Positions 23,501 through 35,999 of a stretch of DNA of 64,000 bases are shown here, piece by piece. The notes below the pieces were generated by a model that saw only the letters and a program-made list of their open reading frames with translations, made no database searches and had not been told where the DNA came from. Each line of letters begins with the position of its first letter. Within the stretch, counting starts at the first letter, position 1. Origin of the DNA: Rhizomys pruinosus (taxonomy: Eukaryota; Chordata; Mammalia; Rodentia; Spalacidae). A program made the position numbers and the translations under genes. The stretch is taken from positions 712,813-776,812 of the forward strand of contig VZQC01013847.1 of NCBI GenBank assembly GCA_009823505.1. The letters are read 5' to 3'.

Positions 23501-24146
23501 TTGCTTCTTGGTGGGGTGGTTTTGCAGAACAGGGGCACATTGCTTGTTGACACTATAGGGCCTTCATCAAACCTATGCAGTTGTCCAGGTCAGTGGTTTC
23601 AAGTTCACATTTTTTTTCTCCTGTAGGACAGTCACCACAGGCAGTCTGTAGAGCAGTAAGGAGCATGGGTGACTTCAAAACAGCTGCATCACTGCAAAGT
23701 CCCACCTCACCAGGGACTTTGACCTTGTGAAGCTGTTCTCCTGACTTTCTGACATTCCTGAGCTTTCTGCAAGTTAATGTTCCTGTTTCAATTTGAACAT
23801 TCCTGTAATCTCAGCTCTTGGGAGGCAAAAGCAGGAGGATCAGGAGTTCCAGGCCAGCCTGGACTACCTAGTGACCATGTCTTCAACCAGCCAACCAACA
23901 ACAGCAAAATAATTTAACAATAATACATAAATAAGATGAAATAAAGACTTCTAATGCTTTACACTGAGGATCCAATATGGTTTACACTGTGGATCCAATA
24001 TGTTTTTTTAATTTTTTCTTTAGGAATGTCTCTTTTACAAATGTTGGAATACCATTCCAGAAGTTAAAGTCTACATACAGTGAGCCTCTCCACAGCCCAT
24101 TACAGTTAACATTGTGTCATAAAATAAAAGAAAAAAGCATAGGCAG

Positions 24147-24303
24147 GCCGGGCGTGGTGGCGCACGCCTTTAATCCTAGCACTTGGGAGGCAGAGGCAGG
24201 TGGATCTCTGTGAGTTCGAGTCCAGCCTGGTCTACAGAGTGAGTTCCAGGACAGCCAGAGCTACAGGGAGACCCTGTCTCAAAAAGACCAAAAAAAAAAA
24301 AAA
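24147..24303 (+). mobile_element. B1 SINE inside the KLHL11 3' region
   Basis: Full-length from gccgggcgtggtggcgcacg to an A tail of 15 bases. Confidence 0.93.
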
Positions 24304-26599
24304 GCCTAAGCAGAAATTTTGGCTCTCACTGGAAGACTTAATTCTGTTCCTTTTCCCCTAACTTTTTTGGTTTCCATTTCTTAGGGTTTCTTTTGTGTTG
24401 TTTTTGTTTGTTTTGTTTTGTTTTTATTTGTTTGCAGTGCTGGAACTTGAACCTAGGGCCTTGCTCAGGCAAGTAAACAAGTACTCTACCAGTTGAGTAG
24501 CGTCCCTAGCCCTCTTTTGTAGTTATTTTAATAATAAAAACCTTTGGATTCTAAGAAGCACCACTTAGTTGTGAGAGATGTAAAGCTCAATGAACATTTC
24601 CTTTCTCTCTGATAGGCTGTGCAAGTAAATGATGTAGTATCTCATTAGAATGCAGCTTTCGCCAGGAGAATATGATGTGTTTTGTTTTTTGTCAGAAGAT
24701 AATTCTTAGACAGTCACTACCAAGCTGCCAAAGGGCCATTGTTATATCTTTTTCTTCATATGATATGGAAGGGATCATGACTCCTCAGATATAGGTATAC
24801 TCTGGTTTTAGACACTTGACTGAACTGTTGTTCTTTTGACTCAGCAGGCAGCCTAGGCCCCTGGCTGAATGAGGGGTAAGTCCTTCCTTGCATGCTGGTG
24901 TGCAGGTCTTCCTGACTACTGAGTTTTAGATTTTCCTATTTGAATTCACATATGACTTCACCTCAGTAACTTGTGTCTCCTAAACATTGTAACTAAATTG
25001 TTAAGTAAGGAAAGAAACCAGATTTACTTAATCTGTTCAAGACTGACATTCTGGAATTTAAAGTTGGAAACAACATTGATAATCTTGCAGGCCTAATGTG
25101 GCTCTTTGGGAAATAAATCACCTTTGTGATGAAAATTTCAACATAGTGCTTGGTAATTTAAGCGGTTAAAAACATCGCTTTTCAAAAAACAGTGTAAATG
25201 TATACTGATGAACTTTTGTTTTGTTGCTTTTTTTCTTTGGTAGAAAGAGAAGACATTGACTATACCAAAAAGAAATGGCTGGCTGTAACTCTGCTGAGGC
25301 TACTCATACATGGGAGTAGGAATCCTTTATATCTACCCTTGAAATTGAGAATGTCAGTCATGAGCTTGGTGTTTAAGTAACACAGCACTTGTAGTTTGCA
25401 TGATTAGTCTTACATATCTTGATGGTCAGCTTTGCTTTTGCTGTGTCAGTTCAAAATAACACTTCGCTAAGAACTGTTAAAAATTCATTGACATCAGTTT
25501 TGTTCTGATTATCTGGTTGTGTATAATATTTCTGGGACCAAAAAAAATTTTTTTTAACACTGACCTTTTTTTTTTAAATATAGGACATAGGTTTGAGAAA
25601 TGGGAGAGTGTATTTATGAAAGATTGTGTGCTTTTGTGTTTTAAGTCCTTGGGTGGCTGGTAGGCAGTTTCTAGTGCACACCTTTCCCCTCGCTGTGCTG
25701 TAGCATGTGCTGTGTTTGGAACACTTCCTTTTCTGCCTCACTGTCCTAATAGCAGCACTATAAGCAGACTGGTGAGCTGTGTTACAGATTTTAGTTACTC
25801 GGTCTTATAAAGTTATTATAAATAAAGGTCCCTCTTTCTGGTACTTTCCTCAAATTAAGCTTGAGTAAAACAGGCATGTTTGTCACATTTCATGTCTTTG
25901 AAGCTATATAGTATTGTGAAGCAAATACTCTTCCTACACTAGTAAAATACACGGTGCTTTAACTGTAGAATATTGGAGAAGCAGCAGTTCAGTCTCTCCA
26001 CAGCCAGGAGATATTTTGGCTCAGGCTCATCACTCCAGCCTGACTTTCTTGAGAAAAGTCCATGTCATTGTTGTTACAATACTTAGAGCATATGTTCTGG
26101 TCATTGAAAACCAAACAGCTCATAGTTGAGGGTTGTGATGTAGTGACAGCACATTTACAGAGTAGTCATTCATTTCAAGGAATTTTTAAATAGCCAAATG
26201 ACTACTTGTCGATGCTCCTCCCGGAGCTTGTCTCACTCTGTGGCCATCGCTAGGAGTGTCTTACCCTGAAGCACATCTGCCAGCGCACCTGCTGACCTAA
26301 TCTCCCGCTTCGTGCACTCGTGAACGGCAGTGCTTGCTAGGTGTTTGAAGATGTTACACTCCGCGTGCTGGGCTCTAGGGCTCCTTGTGTTATTTGTAAA
26401 TACTTAGTTGATAACAGGTTTTTGGCTAGCAGTGTCCAGGCCCCTGTGCAAGATATAATCTTGGTTCCATCTCCCTTCAGGTCAGAAGATGGAGTATTTA
26501 GAACACTTTGAGACATTATGTTATAAAATAGCTTGTTTTATGTTCCCTAAGCTGTCTTGTTCTGTGTTAAAGTTATTAACTGTCTAAATGTAAGTTTTC

Positions 26600-26605
26600 A
26601 ATAAA
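26600..26605 (+). terminator. KLHL11: Candidate poly(A) signal of KLHL11
   Basis: AATAAA with a GT-rich element about 20 bp downstream; the last strong hexamer on this strand before the reverse-strand KLHL10 begins. Confidence 0.6.
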
Positions 26606-26637
26606 CATATTTCTTTAGAGCTGGTTTGTACTGTGTA

Positions 26638-26802
26638 ATTTTTTTTTTTTTTTTTTTTTTTCTTTTCGAGACAGGGTCTCCCTGTAGCCCCAGCTGTCCT
26701 GTAACTCACTCTGTAGACCAGGCTGGCCTTGAACTCACAAAGATCTGCCTACCTCTGCCTCCCAAGTGCTAGGATTAAAGGCATGCGCCACCACGCCTGG
26801 CG
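26638..26802 (-). mobile_element. B1 SINE between the two kelch gene ends
   Basis: Reverse B1 with a 22-base poly(T). It occupies most of the roughly 330 bp between the inferred poly(A) sites of KLHL11 and KLHL10. Confidence 0.92.
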
Positions 26803-26971
26803 TGATTTTTTTTCTTAATTATGCACTGTTGATATAATTACTTTCTTCCTTACTCCCTCATTCATCCAAACCTTGCTTCTGCTTCCCTTAAGTTGAACAT
26901 TTTCCAGTACTCTTACAAGTTTAAACACTGCATTTATTTAAAAAAAGAATTAATTCTTATTGCTTAGACTT

Positions 26972-26977
26972 TTTATT
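26972..26977 (-). terminator. KLHL10: Candidate poly(A) signal of KLHL10
   Basis: Reverse-strand AATAAA (TTTATT on +) only 17 bp past the KLHL10 stop, giving a very short 3' UTR. Confidence 0.6.
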
Positions 26978-26993
26978 AGCTAAATGAAGAGGC

Positions 26994-28105
26994 TCATACA
27001 GGTAGGGTACTTGTCGAAGCGGAATTCTTTACTTCATCTCGCAGTGCTAATCCTGTGAAGTTGTCCCGTCTAGCTGCGTACTCCCCAACATTGGCTAGCC
27101 CTGGTACCACACAGCAGCTCAGAGCACTGCGGTATATACTCATGTCATGAGCATCATACCACTCATCCGTCTTTTCATCATAGCACTCAACATTAAAGGT
27201 GGTGGTAAAGCCATTAAAGCCACCCACCACAAACAAGAGGTCATCCACTACCTCAATGCCAAAATTGCTACGAGGATTAAACATAGTGGGGATCGTGCGC
27301 CAAGTGTTAGCCACTGGACTGTAGGCTTCTGCACTCCTAAGTCGGTTCACTCCATCAAAGCCACCTACCTGTGAAAAGCAAAAGAAACAAAGTTGACTGC
27401 TAATGGCTGCTTCTGTCCACTGAGGAAGCCCTGTGGGGAGAAGCAACGGTTTCATGCCTCTTTCCAAATGCTTATCAATAAGAACCTGGACTCTCTCTCG
27501 GAGGAAATCTGGGAGTGGATTTTACCAGAGTACAAGATAACTCACCGCATACACGTGTTCCCCGTAAGCAATCACGCCTATTCCGCTCCTCCTGCTCCTC
27601 ATGGGTGCAATGACTGTCCACTGATTGCTCTCAGTGTTGTACACTTCTGCTGTGAACAGGCATTCGTTTCCATTAAACCCACCACATATGTATACCTGTG
27701 GAGAAATTCCAGATTGTTCAAATTAAACCCTGCAGAATAGAAAGAGGATTTATGTGTGCTAGGGGACACCATTTTTGTCTTGTTTTTGAGGCAGGAACAG
27801 GCTGGCCTCAGACTCAGAGATCTGCTTGCCTCTGCCTCCTGAGGTGCTGGAATTCAAGGTGTGTGCCACCATACCAGGCCTATGTTTTTATTTTTTAAGT
27901 TGGAGAGCTGTCTTCTAAGATATAGGATGGGCATAACAGCTGTTCTAGCCCAGAGTTAGCTGTGCTGGGTGGTCTCCAGGTTGCAAGCCCACACGTACCT
28001 ATTGCCAGGGACGACCCAGGCCAGCACACTTTGTTGAGTGAGCATCAGGACCCTTGAACCCCAGGAAGCATGATAGGAATATGATGTTTTGCAATCTGTG
28101 CTTTT

Positions 28106-28148
<43 letters not shown>

Positions 28149-28856
28149 CACATCTACATATGCAGACATATACATGCCATATATGTGGGGGTCAAGTGAC
28201 AACTTTGGAGAAACAACTTGGGTTCTCCTTCTGCTATGTGGGTCCCACGGATGGAACTCATGTAGCCTGGCTTGGCAGCAAGTACCTTTACCTGGTAAGT
28301 CATCTCACTGGACCAGGGGTCACTTAATGCCAGTCTATGCAATCTAAATGTATTTTCTTCAGATGTTTGTGGGTTGTTCTCTGCATGTATGGGGGCAGGG
28401 TGCTGGAGAGCAGCCTTGGACACTGCTCCTCAGGAGCTACCCACCTTTTTAAAAAAACATGTATTTTGTGTTGTTTTTTTTTTAAGATACATATTTTATT
28501 TTATTTTGGTCTTTTTGAGACAGTCTTCCCTCAAGCCCCAGCTGGCCTGGAACTCACTCTGTAGATCAGGCTGGCCTTGAACTCACAGAGATCTGCCTGC
28601 CTCTGCCTCCCAAGTGCTGGGATTAAAGGTGTGCACCACCACACCCAGCCTTATTTACTTTTTGCTTTTATTTAATGTATATATGTGTATTGCATACATA
28701 TATACAAGTTCACCTTTGTCGTCCAATGCCCAAGGAAGACAGAAGCAGGTGTTGGATCCCCTAGAACTGAAGTTGTGTTAGCTGCCATGTGGGTGCTGGG
28801 AATCGAACCTGGGGCTTCTGCAAGAACAGCAGTGCTTTTAACTTCTCTCCAGCCCC

Positions 28857-28900
<44 letters not shown>

Positions 28901-29451
28901 ATGTGGAAGTCAAAAGACAGCTTGTAAGAGTCAGTACTCCTTCCACCACGTGGGTCTGCAGCCAAGTACCCCCTGATCAACCACAGGCCCATCTACCTTT
29001 TTGTTTGAGACAGTTTCTTCCTGCCCAGAACTTGTCAAGTAGGCAGGGTTACTGGCCTGTCTCTGCCTCTCAGTGCTGGCATTATAAGAACATGGTATAT
29101 GGGGCTGGAGAGATGGCTCAGCGGTTAAGAGCACTAACTGCTCTTGCAGAGGACCCGGGTTCAATCCCCAGCACCCACATGGAGGAACCATCTTTGATTG
29201 ACTCGAGTTCTAGGGGAATATGACACCCTCTTCTGACCTCCACAGCATTGCACGACATGGTCGTGCCAACCTATATGCAGACAGTACATTCATACACATA
29301 AGAAAATAATAGCCGGGCGTGGGCGCACGCCTTTAATCCTAGCACTCGGGAGGCAGAGGCAGGCGGATCTTTGTGAGTTCAAGGCCAGCCTAGTCTACAG
29401 AGCGAGTTCCAGGACAGCTGGGGCTACAGGAGACCCTGTCTCGAAAAGACC

Positions 29452-29482
<31 letters not shown>

Positions 29483-32400
29483 TGGCTGGGCGTGGTGGCA
29501 CACGCCTTTAATCCTACCACTTGGGAGGCAGAGGCAGGTGGATCTTTGTGAGTTCAAGGCCAGCCTGGTCTACAGAGTGAGTTCCAGGACAGCTGGCGCT
29601 ACAAAGAACATGCTATCATGCCCAGCTCTTTTTCATGTGCGTGCTGGGGATTAAACCCAGGTCCTCCTGCATGCAAGGCAAGCCATTTCCTTGGTTCCAT
29701 TTTTTTTTTTGTTTTCTTTTTTGAGACAGGGTCTAATGAATCTCAAGCTGGCCTCAAACTTGTACCTGAGGGTGACCTTAAACTCTGATCCTCCTGCCTC
29801 TACTGCCCCCCTCCCCACTGCCCCCCAGGCTGGGATTAGAGCCATATAGCACCACACCCAGTGTTATACAGTGCTAATAACTGAAGGAAGAGCCTTTTGC
29901 ATACTAGGAAACAACTCTACCACTGAGCTACAGCCTCAGCACCAGGGATTATTTTGTTGCTTGTTTAAAGATTTACTCACATTTATGTACATCTATGTGG
30001 GTGTATGCTATATGCATACAGATGCCTGAGAAGACCATCAGGTCCTCCTGGAAGAGCAGTAAGTGTTCTTAACTGCTGAGCTGTCTCTCTAGCCCCATCA
30101 TGCATCGTTTTTTTAGCAAGATGGTTCAGCAGTTAGCACTGGCTGCTCTTGCAGAAGACCTGCCCACCACCCACATGTAACTCCAGTTCCAGGGTGATCC
30201 AATGCCTCTGACCTCCGTGGGTCCTGCACAACACCAGTGCACATGTATACGTGCGAGCAGTACACTCATACATATAAATAAAAATATATTTTTCAAGTTA
30301 TAAATGGCCGCTTAAATCACTTGAAAAAAAGAGCACAGTCAGATTCCATGTCCACATATTCAACCAAGGACTGAAAATACTGGGGAGGTCTGATGAGATG
30401 GCTCAGTAGGTAAAGAAGCTTGCCACCAAGCCTGACGACCTAAGTTCAAGACATACATAGTGGAAGGAGAGAACCAACTTCCACAAGTTGTCCTTTGACC
30501 ACAGTTACAACATGGCACATGTGTGTGCATGCACATAAACACACACACAAACACACAAAAGAACATTTAAATTTGGGCCGGAGAGATGGCCTAGCGGTTA
30601 AGAGCGCTGACTGCTCTTGCAGAGGACCTGGGTTCAATCCCCAACACTCACGAGGCAGCTGAGAACTGTCTTAACTCCAGTTCCAAGGGAATCCGACACC
30701 CTCTTCTGACCTCCATGGCATTGCATGACACGGGTGCACCAAACTACATGCAGACAGTACATTCATACACATAAGAAATAAAAAGTAGGCTGAAGAGATG
30801 ACTGCGGTTAAGAGTACTTTTGTAGAGGACCAGGGTTCAGGTCCCAGTACCCACATGACAGCTACTAACTGTAACTCCCATTCCAGTCCTCTCTTTTTTT
30901 TTTTGGTCTTTTCGAGACAGGGTCTCCCTGTAGTCCCAGCTGTCCTGGAACTCACTCTGTAGACCAGGCTGGCCTTGAACTCACAAAGATCCGCCTGCCT
31001 CTGCCTCCCAAGTACTAGGATTAAAGGTGTGCACCACCACATCCAGCTCAGTCCTCTCTTCTGACCTCCATGGGCTCCTGCATGCACATGATGTACACAA
31101 ACTCACACAAGTACACACACATACACATTGCCAAGAGTGGTGGTGCACACCTTCAGTCCCAGCACTTGGGAGGTAGAGACAGATCTCTGAGTTCAAGGCC
31201 AGCCTGGTCTACATAGTGAGTTCCAGGCCAGCTGGGGCTACAGGGAGACTCTGTCCCAAAAATACAAAAAAAAAAAAAAAAATTGTACTGAAAATGTATA
31301 GACTTTTTGTAGTCACCTGAATAATAACTATATAGCATTCACATGATGTTAGGTTTTATAAGTAATTTACAGATGACTTGAAGCATATAGGCTATTATAA
31401 ATTTTTTTTTGTTGTTTAAGATGGGATCTTGCAGGGCTAGAGAGATGGCTCACAGTAAAGAACATTTGCTGATCTTTCATAGGACCTGGGTTCAATTCCC
31501 AGCACCCACATGGTGGCTAACAACCTTTCATCCGTAACTCCAGTTCCAGGGGATCCGATGCTCTCTTCTGAACTCTTCAGGCATTGCAAGACACGGGTGC
31601 ACTTGCATACATGCAGGCAATACGTTCATAAAATAAAAATATAAATAAAATATTTTTTTAATGACAGGATCTTGCTATATAGCCCAAGCTTGCCTTGATG
31701 TCACTGTGTAGCCCAGGCTGGCCTTGAACTCTGCAATCTTCCTTGCCTTAGCCTCCCAAGTGCTGAATTTATAGCATGTAGTACCATACCTAGTTGTGCA
31801 TGGATTATTTGCAAGTACCGTGCCATTTTATATGAGGCTCGAGCATCTGTGGATGAAAGAAGACCTTCGTCCAGTCCAGAGTGGATACTAAAGGACAACT
31901 GTACTGCAAAGTGAGTAAGTATTGCTGCGTTTTTTTTCCAGCCTCACCCCGAAAGGAAGAAGAGCAGTATCCATCCCCCCTTCTTCCAGGGTCTTTACCT
32001 TCCCATAGAGTGTTGTGGCGCTTGCATCACTCCGCTGCTCGTGCATAGGAGCAATGAGTGTCCACTGGTTGGTCTCTGGCTCATACCGTTCAGCAGTGTT
32101 AAGACGCACATAGCCATCAAATCCTCCCATGGCATAGATGAAGTTGCTGAGGACTGTCACACTGACATAGCAACGTCTAGAGTGCATAGGGGCCACTTGG
32201 TGCCAAGTTTTCTTCACAGGGTCAAAACGTTTAACACTATTGAAGTAGTCTACACTATCAAACCCCCCGATGATATAAACATAGCCTTTCAAATAGGCTG
32301 CCCCATGGTAGGCTCGAGGACTTTCTTCCTCACAAGTGACATTCACCCATCTGTCTGCACGAGCATCATATGCCTCAATGGCATTGGTGGGGCTTCCACC

Positions 32401-32699
32401 ACTCCAGCCACCAATTGCAAATAGGATGGCATAGGGCAGGCGGGGCCTGGTGAGTGGGTTGGTGAAGTCAGAATTGGAAGGTCCATTCATGTTCAGGTCA
32501 TACATAGCCTTTAGAGCATTAATGATGACTGGCTTGCATTCCTCGCTGTCCTTGACATAGTCATTCATCTTAACATTGTTCATGAAGTATTCAGCATGCA
32601 TTAGGGCCAGGCGAACCTGAGAAGGAAACACAGAAAGTCATTCGGATGAGCTGAGTATGTATGGAAGTCCCTTGCTGGGAATATTTTGGTTTGCTTTTT

Positions 32700-32749
<50 letters not shown>

Positions 32750-35638
32750 ATTGAGACTAGAAGAGAGCATTGAATCCCCTGGAGCTGAAATGATAGGTGG
32801 TTATGAGCTGCTGGACATGGGTGCTGGAAACTGAACTCAGGCCCCCGAAAGAACAACAAGCACTCTTGACCCTAAGCCATCTCTCCAACTCCTTGATTTA
32901 CTTTTTTCCTTTTTAAATATTTTTCTTTTATGTGTATGAGTGTTTTGCCTGCATGGGTAAGTGCACCGTGTGTGTCCAGTGCTGTGGAGGCCAGAAGAGT
33001 GTGTTGGATTCTTTGGAACTGGAGTTACAGGTGGTTGTGAGCCTAATTCTCTTTAACTGCTGAGCCATCTGGTTTTCTTTTTCTTTTTCTTTTTTAATTT
33101 TATGTGTATGAGTGTCTATGATGAATGCATGAATGTCTGTGCACCCACATGTGTTCAGTACCAGAAGAGAGCATGAGATCCCCAGAACTGAAGGTCTCCT
33201 GTCTCCAGGCATGTGTTGGGAACCATCTCTCCAACCCATTTTTTTAAAGTTTAACTCAGTTGTATTTGAGGGGTTTTAGGGGTCTTTTTTTTTTTTTTTT
33301 TGAGATAGGGTCTCCTTATATCCGTAGCTGTCCTAGAACTCACTCTGGAGACCAGGCTGGCCTTGAACTCACAGAGATCTGCCTGCCTCTGCTTCCCAAG
33401 TGCTAGGATTAACGGCATGCGCCACCAAGCCCAGCTCATAATTGTATTTGTCTGGGGAAGGTGCTATATATGTAGATTGATGCTAAGAAGGGAGCTAGAC
33501 AGAAGGCACCTAAGGATCACAGAACTACCCATTCATTGGCCAGTAACTAGGGCTGTTAATACTAGAGAAGCTGTGTAATTGTTCAGAACTTAAGTGTAGC
33601 TCTGTATGAGATAATGCCAATTAGCGTCCAGCAGCTACGGTCACATGCCATCATGATTTAGTTCCTCGCACAACTTGTGCCTTAGTGTGGAACTTAGTGG
33701 GAAAAGGAAAGAAGACCCTTTAGAACTCTGTGGGATTCCCTATTGCTCTCCCCACACCCAGTGAGAATTTGGGCCAGAGAATTAGCTATGCCAAAAGGGA
33801 AAAGAAAATTGCAGCATTCCAGAGAAGAGTAGGCGATGCCTCTCTGTCCATGTGTGCCAACATGGGCCTGGCATCTGTCATGTATCTGAATGTGGCTCTC
33901 AGGAAGTTTCTCTGAAGTAAGTGAACCAAGAGCAAGCAATGAAGTGTTTGCAAAGAATAACTATACTTGACCTTAGGAAGCAAAACTGAAATATGCTGCT
34001 TCCTATTTTGGGGGTCGTGAGAAATCCACTTTAAAATGGCCTCAAATACGGCGTCTTCCTGCTTCACGTTCAGCTCATCTTTCTCAATGATGTCCTTAAG
34101 TTCAGTAACTGAGAGTTCCAGGAACTCTGCTGAGACTTTGACCATCTCCTCGAAGTTGTGCAGTATGAACATGTAGGCCTTCTGCTTCAGCTCAGGGCAG
34201 TAGTAGTACTCCGTGAACTTGCAGATGCCAATACAGTTGTCCAGACACAGCTCCGACTTAAGGAACTCACAGCAACCCCTAACAATACCCAAGATGTTAA
34301 ACTGGTCTGCAGCAGCCAACAGCTTCTCCACGTTGTCAGGGGTGATTGGCACAGTCCGAGTGTATGCATACTCAATGATTAGCTTCATCATGTCGGGGGA
34401 AATGCCGGGAATGTTGTAAACCTTCTTCTCGGTGTTGTTCCAGCCACTTGTAAACAAAGCTCTGGAAAAAAGAAAGAAACTAGCAGCCACAGAACTCTGT
34501 TGCTGACCAATTCCCTTCCTCACTCCCCGTTCACTTTTTTTTTTTTTTTTTTTTGTCTTTTCGAGACAGGGTCTCCCTGTAGCCCCAGCTGTCCTGGAAC
34601 TCACTCTGTAGACCAGGCTGGCCTTGAACTCACAAAGATCCACCTGCCTCTGCCTCCCAAGTGCTAGGATTAAAGGCGTGCACCACCACGCCCGGCCCGT
34701 CTCATGTTTTCATTGGAACTGATAACTTGACTTTTTCAGCTCATTAGCAAAAGAACCATTCCATTTCCTCCTAGATTATAATTTTTTTTCTAAATGTGTA
34801 TAAAGGTTTGCCTACATGTATGTATTATAGTGTACCATGTGTGTGCAATGCTCACAGAGGCCAGAAAAGGGTGTCAGATCCCCTGGAACTGGAGTTATGG
34901 ACGGTTATTAGCTATATAGGTGCCGGGAATCAAACCCGGGTCTTTTGGAGAACAGTAAGTATTCTTAACCACTGAGCTCTCTCCACCCGGTGGGTTGTAG
35001 CAGTTTTGACCAAAACTCCTTTTCATCTGTATTCCTGGGTACTTGCCCTTCATCCCATTCTCTCCATCCTTTTAGTTATCACTTTGCTTTTAATGGCTTA
35101 GAGCCAGGGACAGAAGGGGCACCAGAAGTGGTAGTAACATTTGGGTATTGGTTAGGACATCTGTAAGTATCCAACTAAAAGTTGATTTGCGTGACAACGA
35201 AAGAAGAAAGCACGAGACCTACTAGATGTTGACTAAAGTCCAGTTTTTGGTTTTGTTTTCAAATCAGAATAGAGAGAGGCTCTGGCTGTAGCTGTGCCTC
35301 TGCAGAAGGCAGCTCATGGAGGGCAGGAGCCCAGAGCTTTGCTATCCCTAAACTTAAGATGGTAAGTTTGAAACAGAAAATGGATCCAAAAGTCTCAAGA
35401 GGAGCCTAATCTCCTGCTTGGCTTAGTCGGGGCCCCTGTTATACCTAAAGTAGGAACTGCAGCTACAGAGGATGTTCTTGTGGGCATTGAACTCGAAGCC
35501 ATTGACTTTGATGACCACATCGCAGAGCTTGCCCTCTAGCCGAAGCTCGTTGAAGATCTCACAAGTCATCGCGCTCATCTTCCTCTCCATGTGAGGCTGG
35601 TGGAACCTTGTGGAGGCTGCGGTGCTCTCCATCTCCAT
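26994..35638 (-). CDS. KLHL10: Kelch-like protein 10 (BTB-BACK-kelch adaptor of CUL3), complete
   Basis: Spermatid-specific CUL3 substrate adaptor needed for male fertility in mice. Five exons, in transcript order: 35638-35445, 34461-33972, 32616-31999, 27695-27546, 27368-26994 (stop TGA 26996-26994). They join in phase to 608 residues, the usual length. Order: short N terminus beginning MEMEST; BTB (about 38-140; LCDVVIKV and NAHKNILCS in exon 1, split at Arg65, ALFTSGWNN in exon 2); BACK (about 145-245, YYYCPELKQKAYMF); six kelch repeats, each with a Gly-Gly pair: FAIGGWSGG, VYIIGGFDS, IYAMGGFDG, VYICGGFNG, VYAVGGFDG, LFVVGGFNG. The last repeats are split over exons 3-5. The exon 2 donor is AAG|GTCAAG, a weak but usable site; all others are standard. 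It ends TSTLPV. Identification is firm. Confidence 0.98.
27775..27880 (-). mobile_element. B1-like fragment in KLHL10 intron
   Basis: Diverged reverse B1 (aggctggcctcagactcaga, gtgtgccaccataccagg). Confidence 0.65.
28107..28310 (-). mobile_element. (TG)n and reverse B3-type SINE
   Basis: TG run at 28109-28143 followed by a reverse B3-like body (tgtgggtcccacggatggaa, cttggcagcaagtaccttta). Confidence 0.75.
28500..28856 (-). mobile_element. Reverse B1 followed by reverse B2
   Basis: B1 at about 28500-28650 and B2 at about 28655-28856 (ending cttctctccagccc). Confidence 0.88.
28863..29090 (-). mobile_element. (GT)n, B2 fragment and B1-like scrap
   Basis: GT run at 28863-28898, reverse B2/B3 fragment to about 28990, then a worn B1-like piece to about 29090. 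Confidence 0.65.
29101..29605 (+). mobile_element. B2 followed by two B1 SINEs
   Basis: B2 at 29101-29312; B1 at about 29312-29470 with an AAAAG-rich tail; 3'-truncated B1 at about 29484-29605. Confidence 0.88.
29636..30096 (-). mobile_element. Old reverse SINE cluster (ID-like, B1-like, B2)
   Basis: ID-like at about 29636-29697, B1-like at about 29700-29861, ID-like at about 29881-29943 (tctaccactgagctacagcc), B2 at about 29964-30096. All are diverged. Confidence 0.65.
30113..30783 (+). mobile_element. Three forward B2/B3-type SINEs
   Basis: B2 at about 30113-30285, B3-type at about 30386-30560 (gcttgccaccaagcctgacg), B2 at about 30576-30783. Confidence 0.82.
30786..31120 (+). mobile_element. 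B2 interrupted by a reverse B1
   Basis: B2 text stops at cagtcctctct (about 30883-30893) and resumes with the same 11 bases at about 31048. The reverse B1 between them is full length, showing B1 insertion into B2. Confidence 0.9.
31128..31795. mobile_element. B1 (+), B2 (+) and B1-like (-) SINEs
   Basis: B1 at about 31128-31280 with a 17-base A tail; B2 at about 31431-31655; old B1-like element at about 31661-31795. The last ends 204 bp from KLHL10 exon 3. Confidence 0.8.
32704..32746. repeat. (GT)n microsatellite in KLHL10 intron
   Basis: About 21 uninterrupted GT units, 88 bp upstream (on the minus strand) of KLHL10 exon 3. Confidence 0.95.
32748..33435 (-). mobile_element. Three reverse B2-type SINEs and a reverse B1
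   Basis: B2-type copies at about 32748-32893, 32914-33072 and 33090-33238, then B1 at about 33272-33435. Confidence 0.82.
34535..34990 (-). mobile_element. Reverse B1 and reverse B2
   Basis: Young B1 at about 34535-34696 (18-base poly(T)), then a diverged B2 at about 34783-34990, in KLHL10 intron 1. Confidence 0.88.
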
Positions 35639-35999
35639 GGCACCTTGGGACCAGAGGAGAGAGGCTGCTCTCCTGAGGTGTTGGGGAGGGTTATGGGGGC
35701 CCCTTTAGCCAGCTGTCGCTCCTTTTCCCTACTACATCTTCCATGTAGGGACCATCAGGCAACCCAAGTTCCAGAATCTCAGGCAGTGAGATCACCAGGA
35801 TTGTGCTCTCAAGTTCTGGAATTTCCTCCTGTCCCTTCTTCCTCCCCTCCCCTCCCCCAAGAACATCTAGTGAGACCACCCCACAGCTCCTTCCTTGTCC
35901 TCAGACCCAGAGCAGAACTGTGACCACCAATACCACAATAGAGCCTTTATTGATTCTGTTTCCTATTCTCTCCAGGTTGTGACCACATTTTCTGCAATG
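35639..35999 (-). promoter_or_regulatory. KLHL10: KLHL10 5' flank
   Basis: Unique sequence between the KLHL10 start codon and the minisatellite. No CpG island and no clear TATA box are visible, in keeping with a tissue-restricted gene. Assigned by position only. Confidence 0.35.

Larger units (their letters stand above)
20533..26620 (+). other. KLHL11: Probable long 3' UTR of KLHL11
   Basis: About 6.1 kb of mostly AT-rich, SINE-poor sequence after the stop. It ends at an AATAAA (26600-26605) followed by a GT-rich stretch (ggtttgtactgtgt) as expected downstream of a cleavage site. Earlier hexamers near 21605 and 25822 could give shorter forms. The window contains no other gene signal here. 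Inserts: B1-like (-) at about 21955-22080 and 22547-22642, B1-like (+) at 23803-23893, B1 (+) at 24147-24303, ID/B4-like (-) at 24432-24513. The AT-rich part 22100-22900 may include an old LINE fragment, which I cannot confirm. Confidence 0.6.

Noticed and set aside
28931..29191. Many 60-130-codon frames ending in text like [12 protein letters not shown]
   Set aside because: Translations of B2 SINEs; the same peptide appears at every B2 copy in the window.
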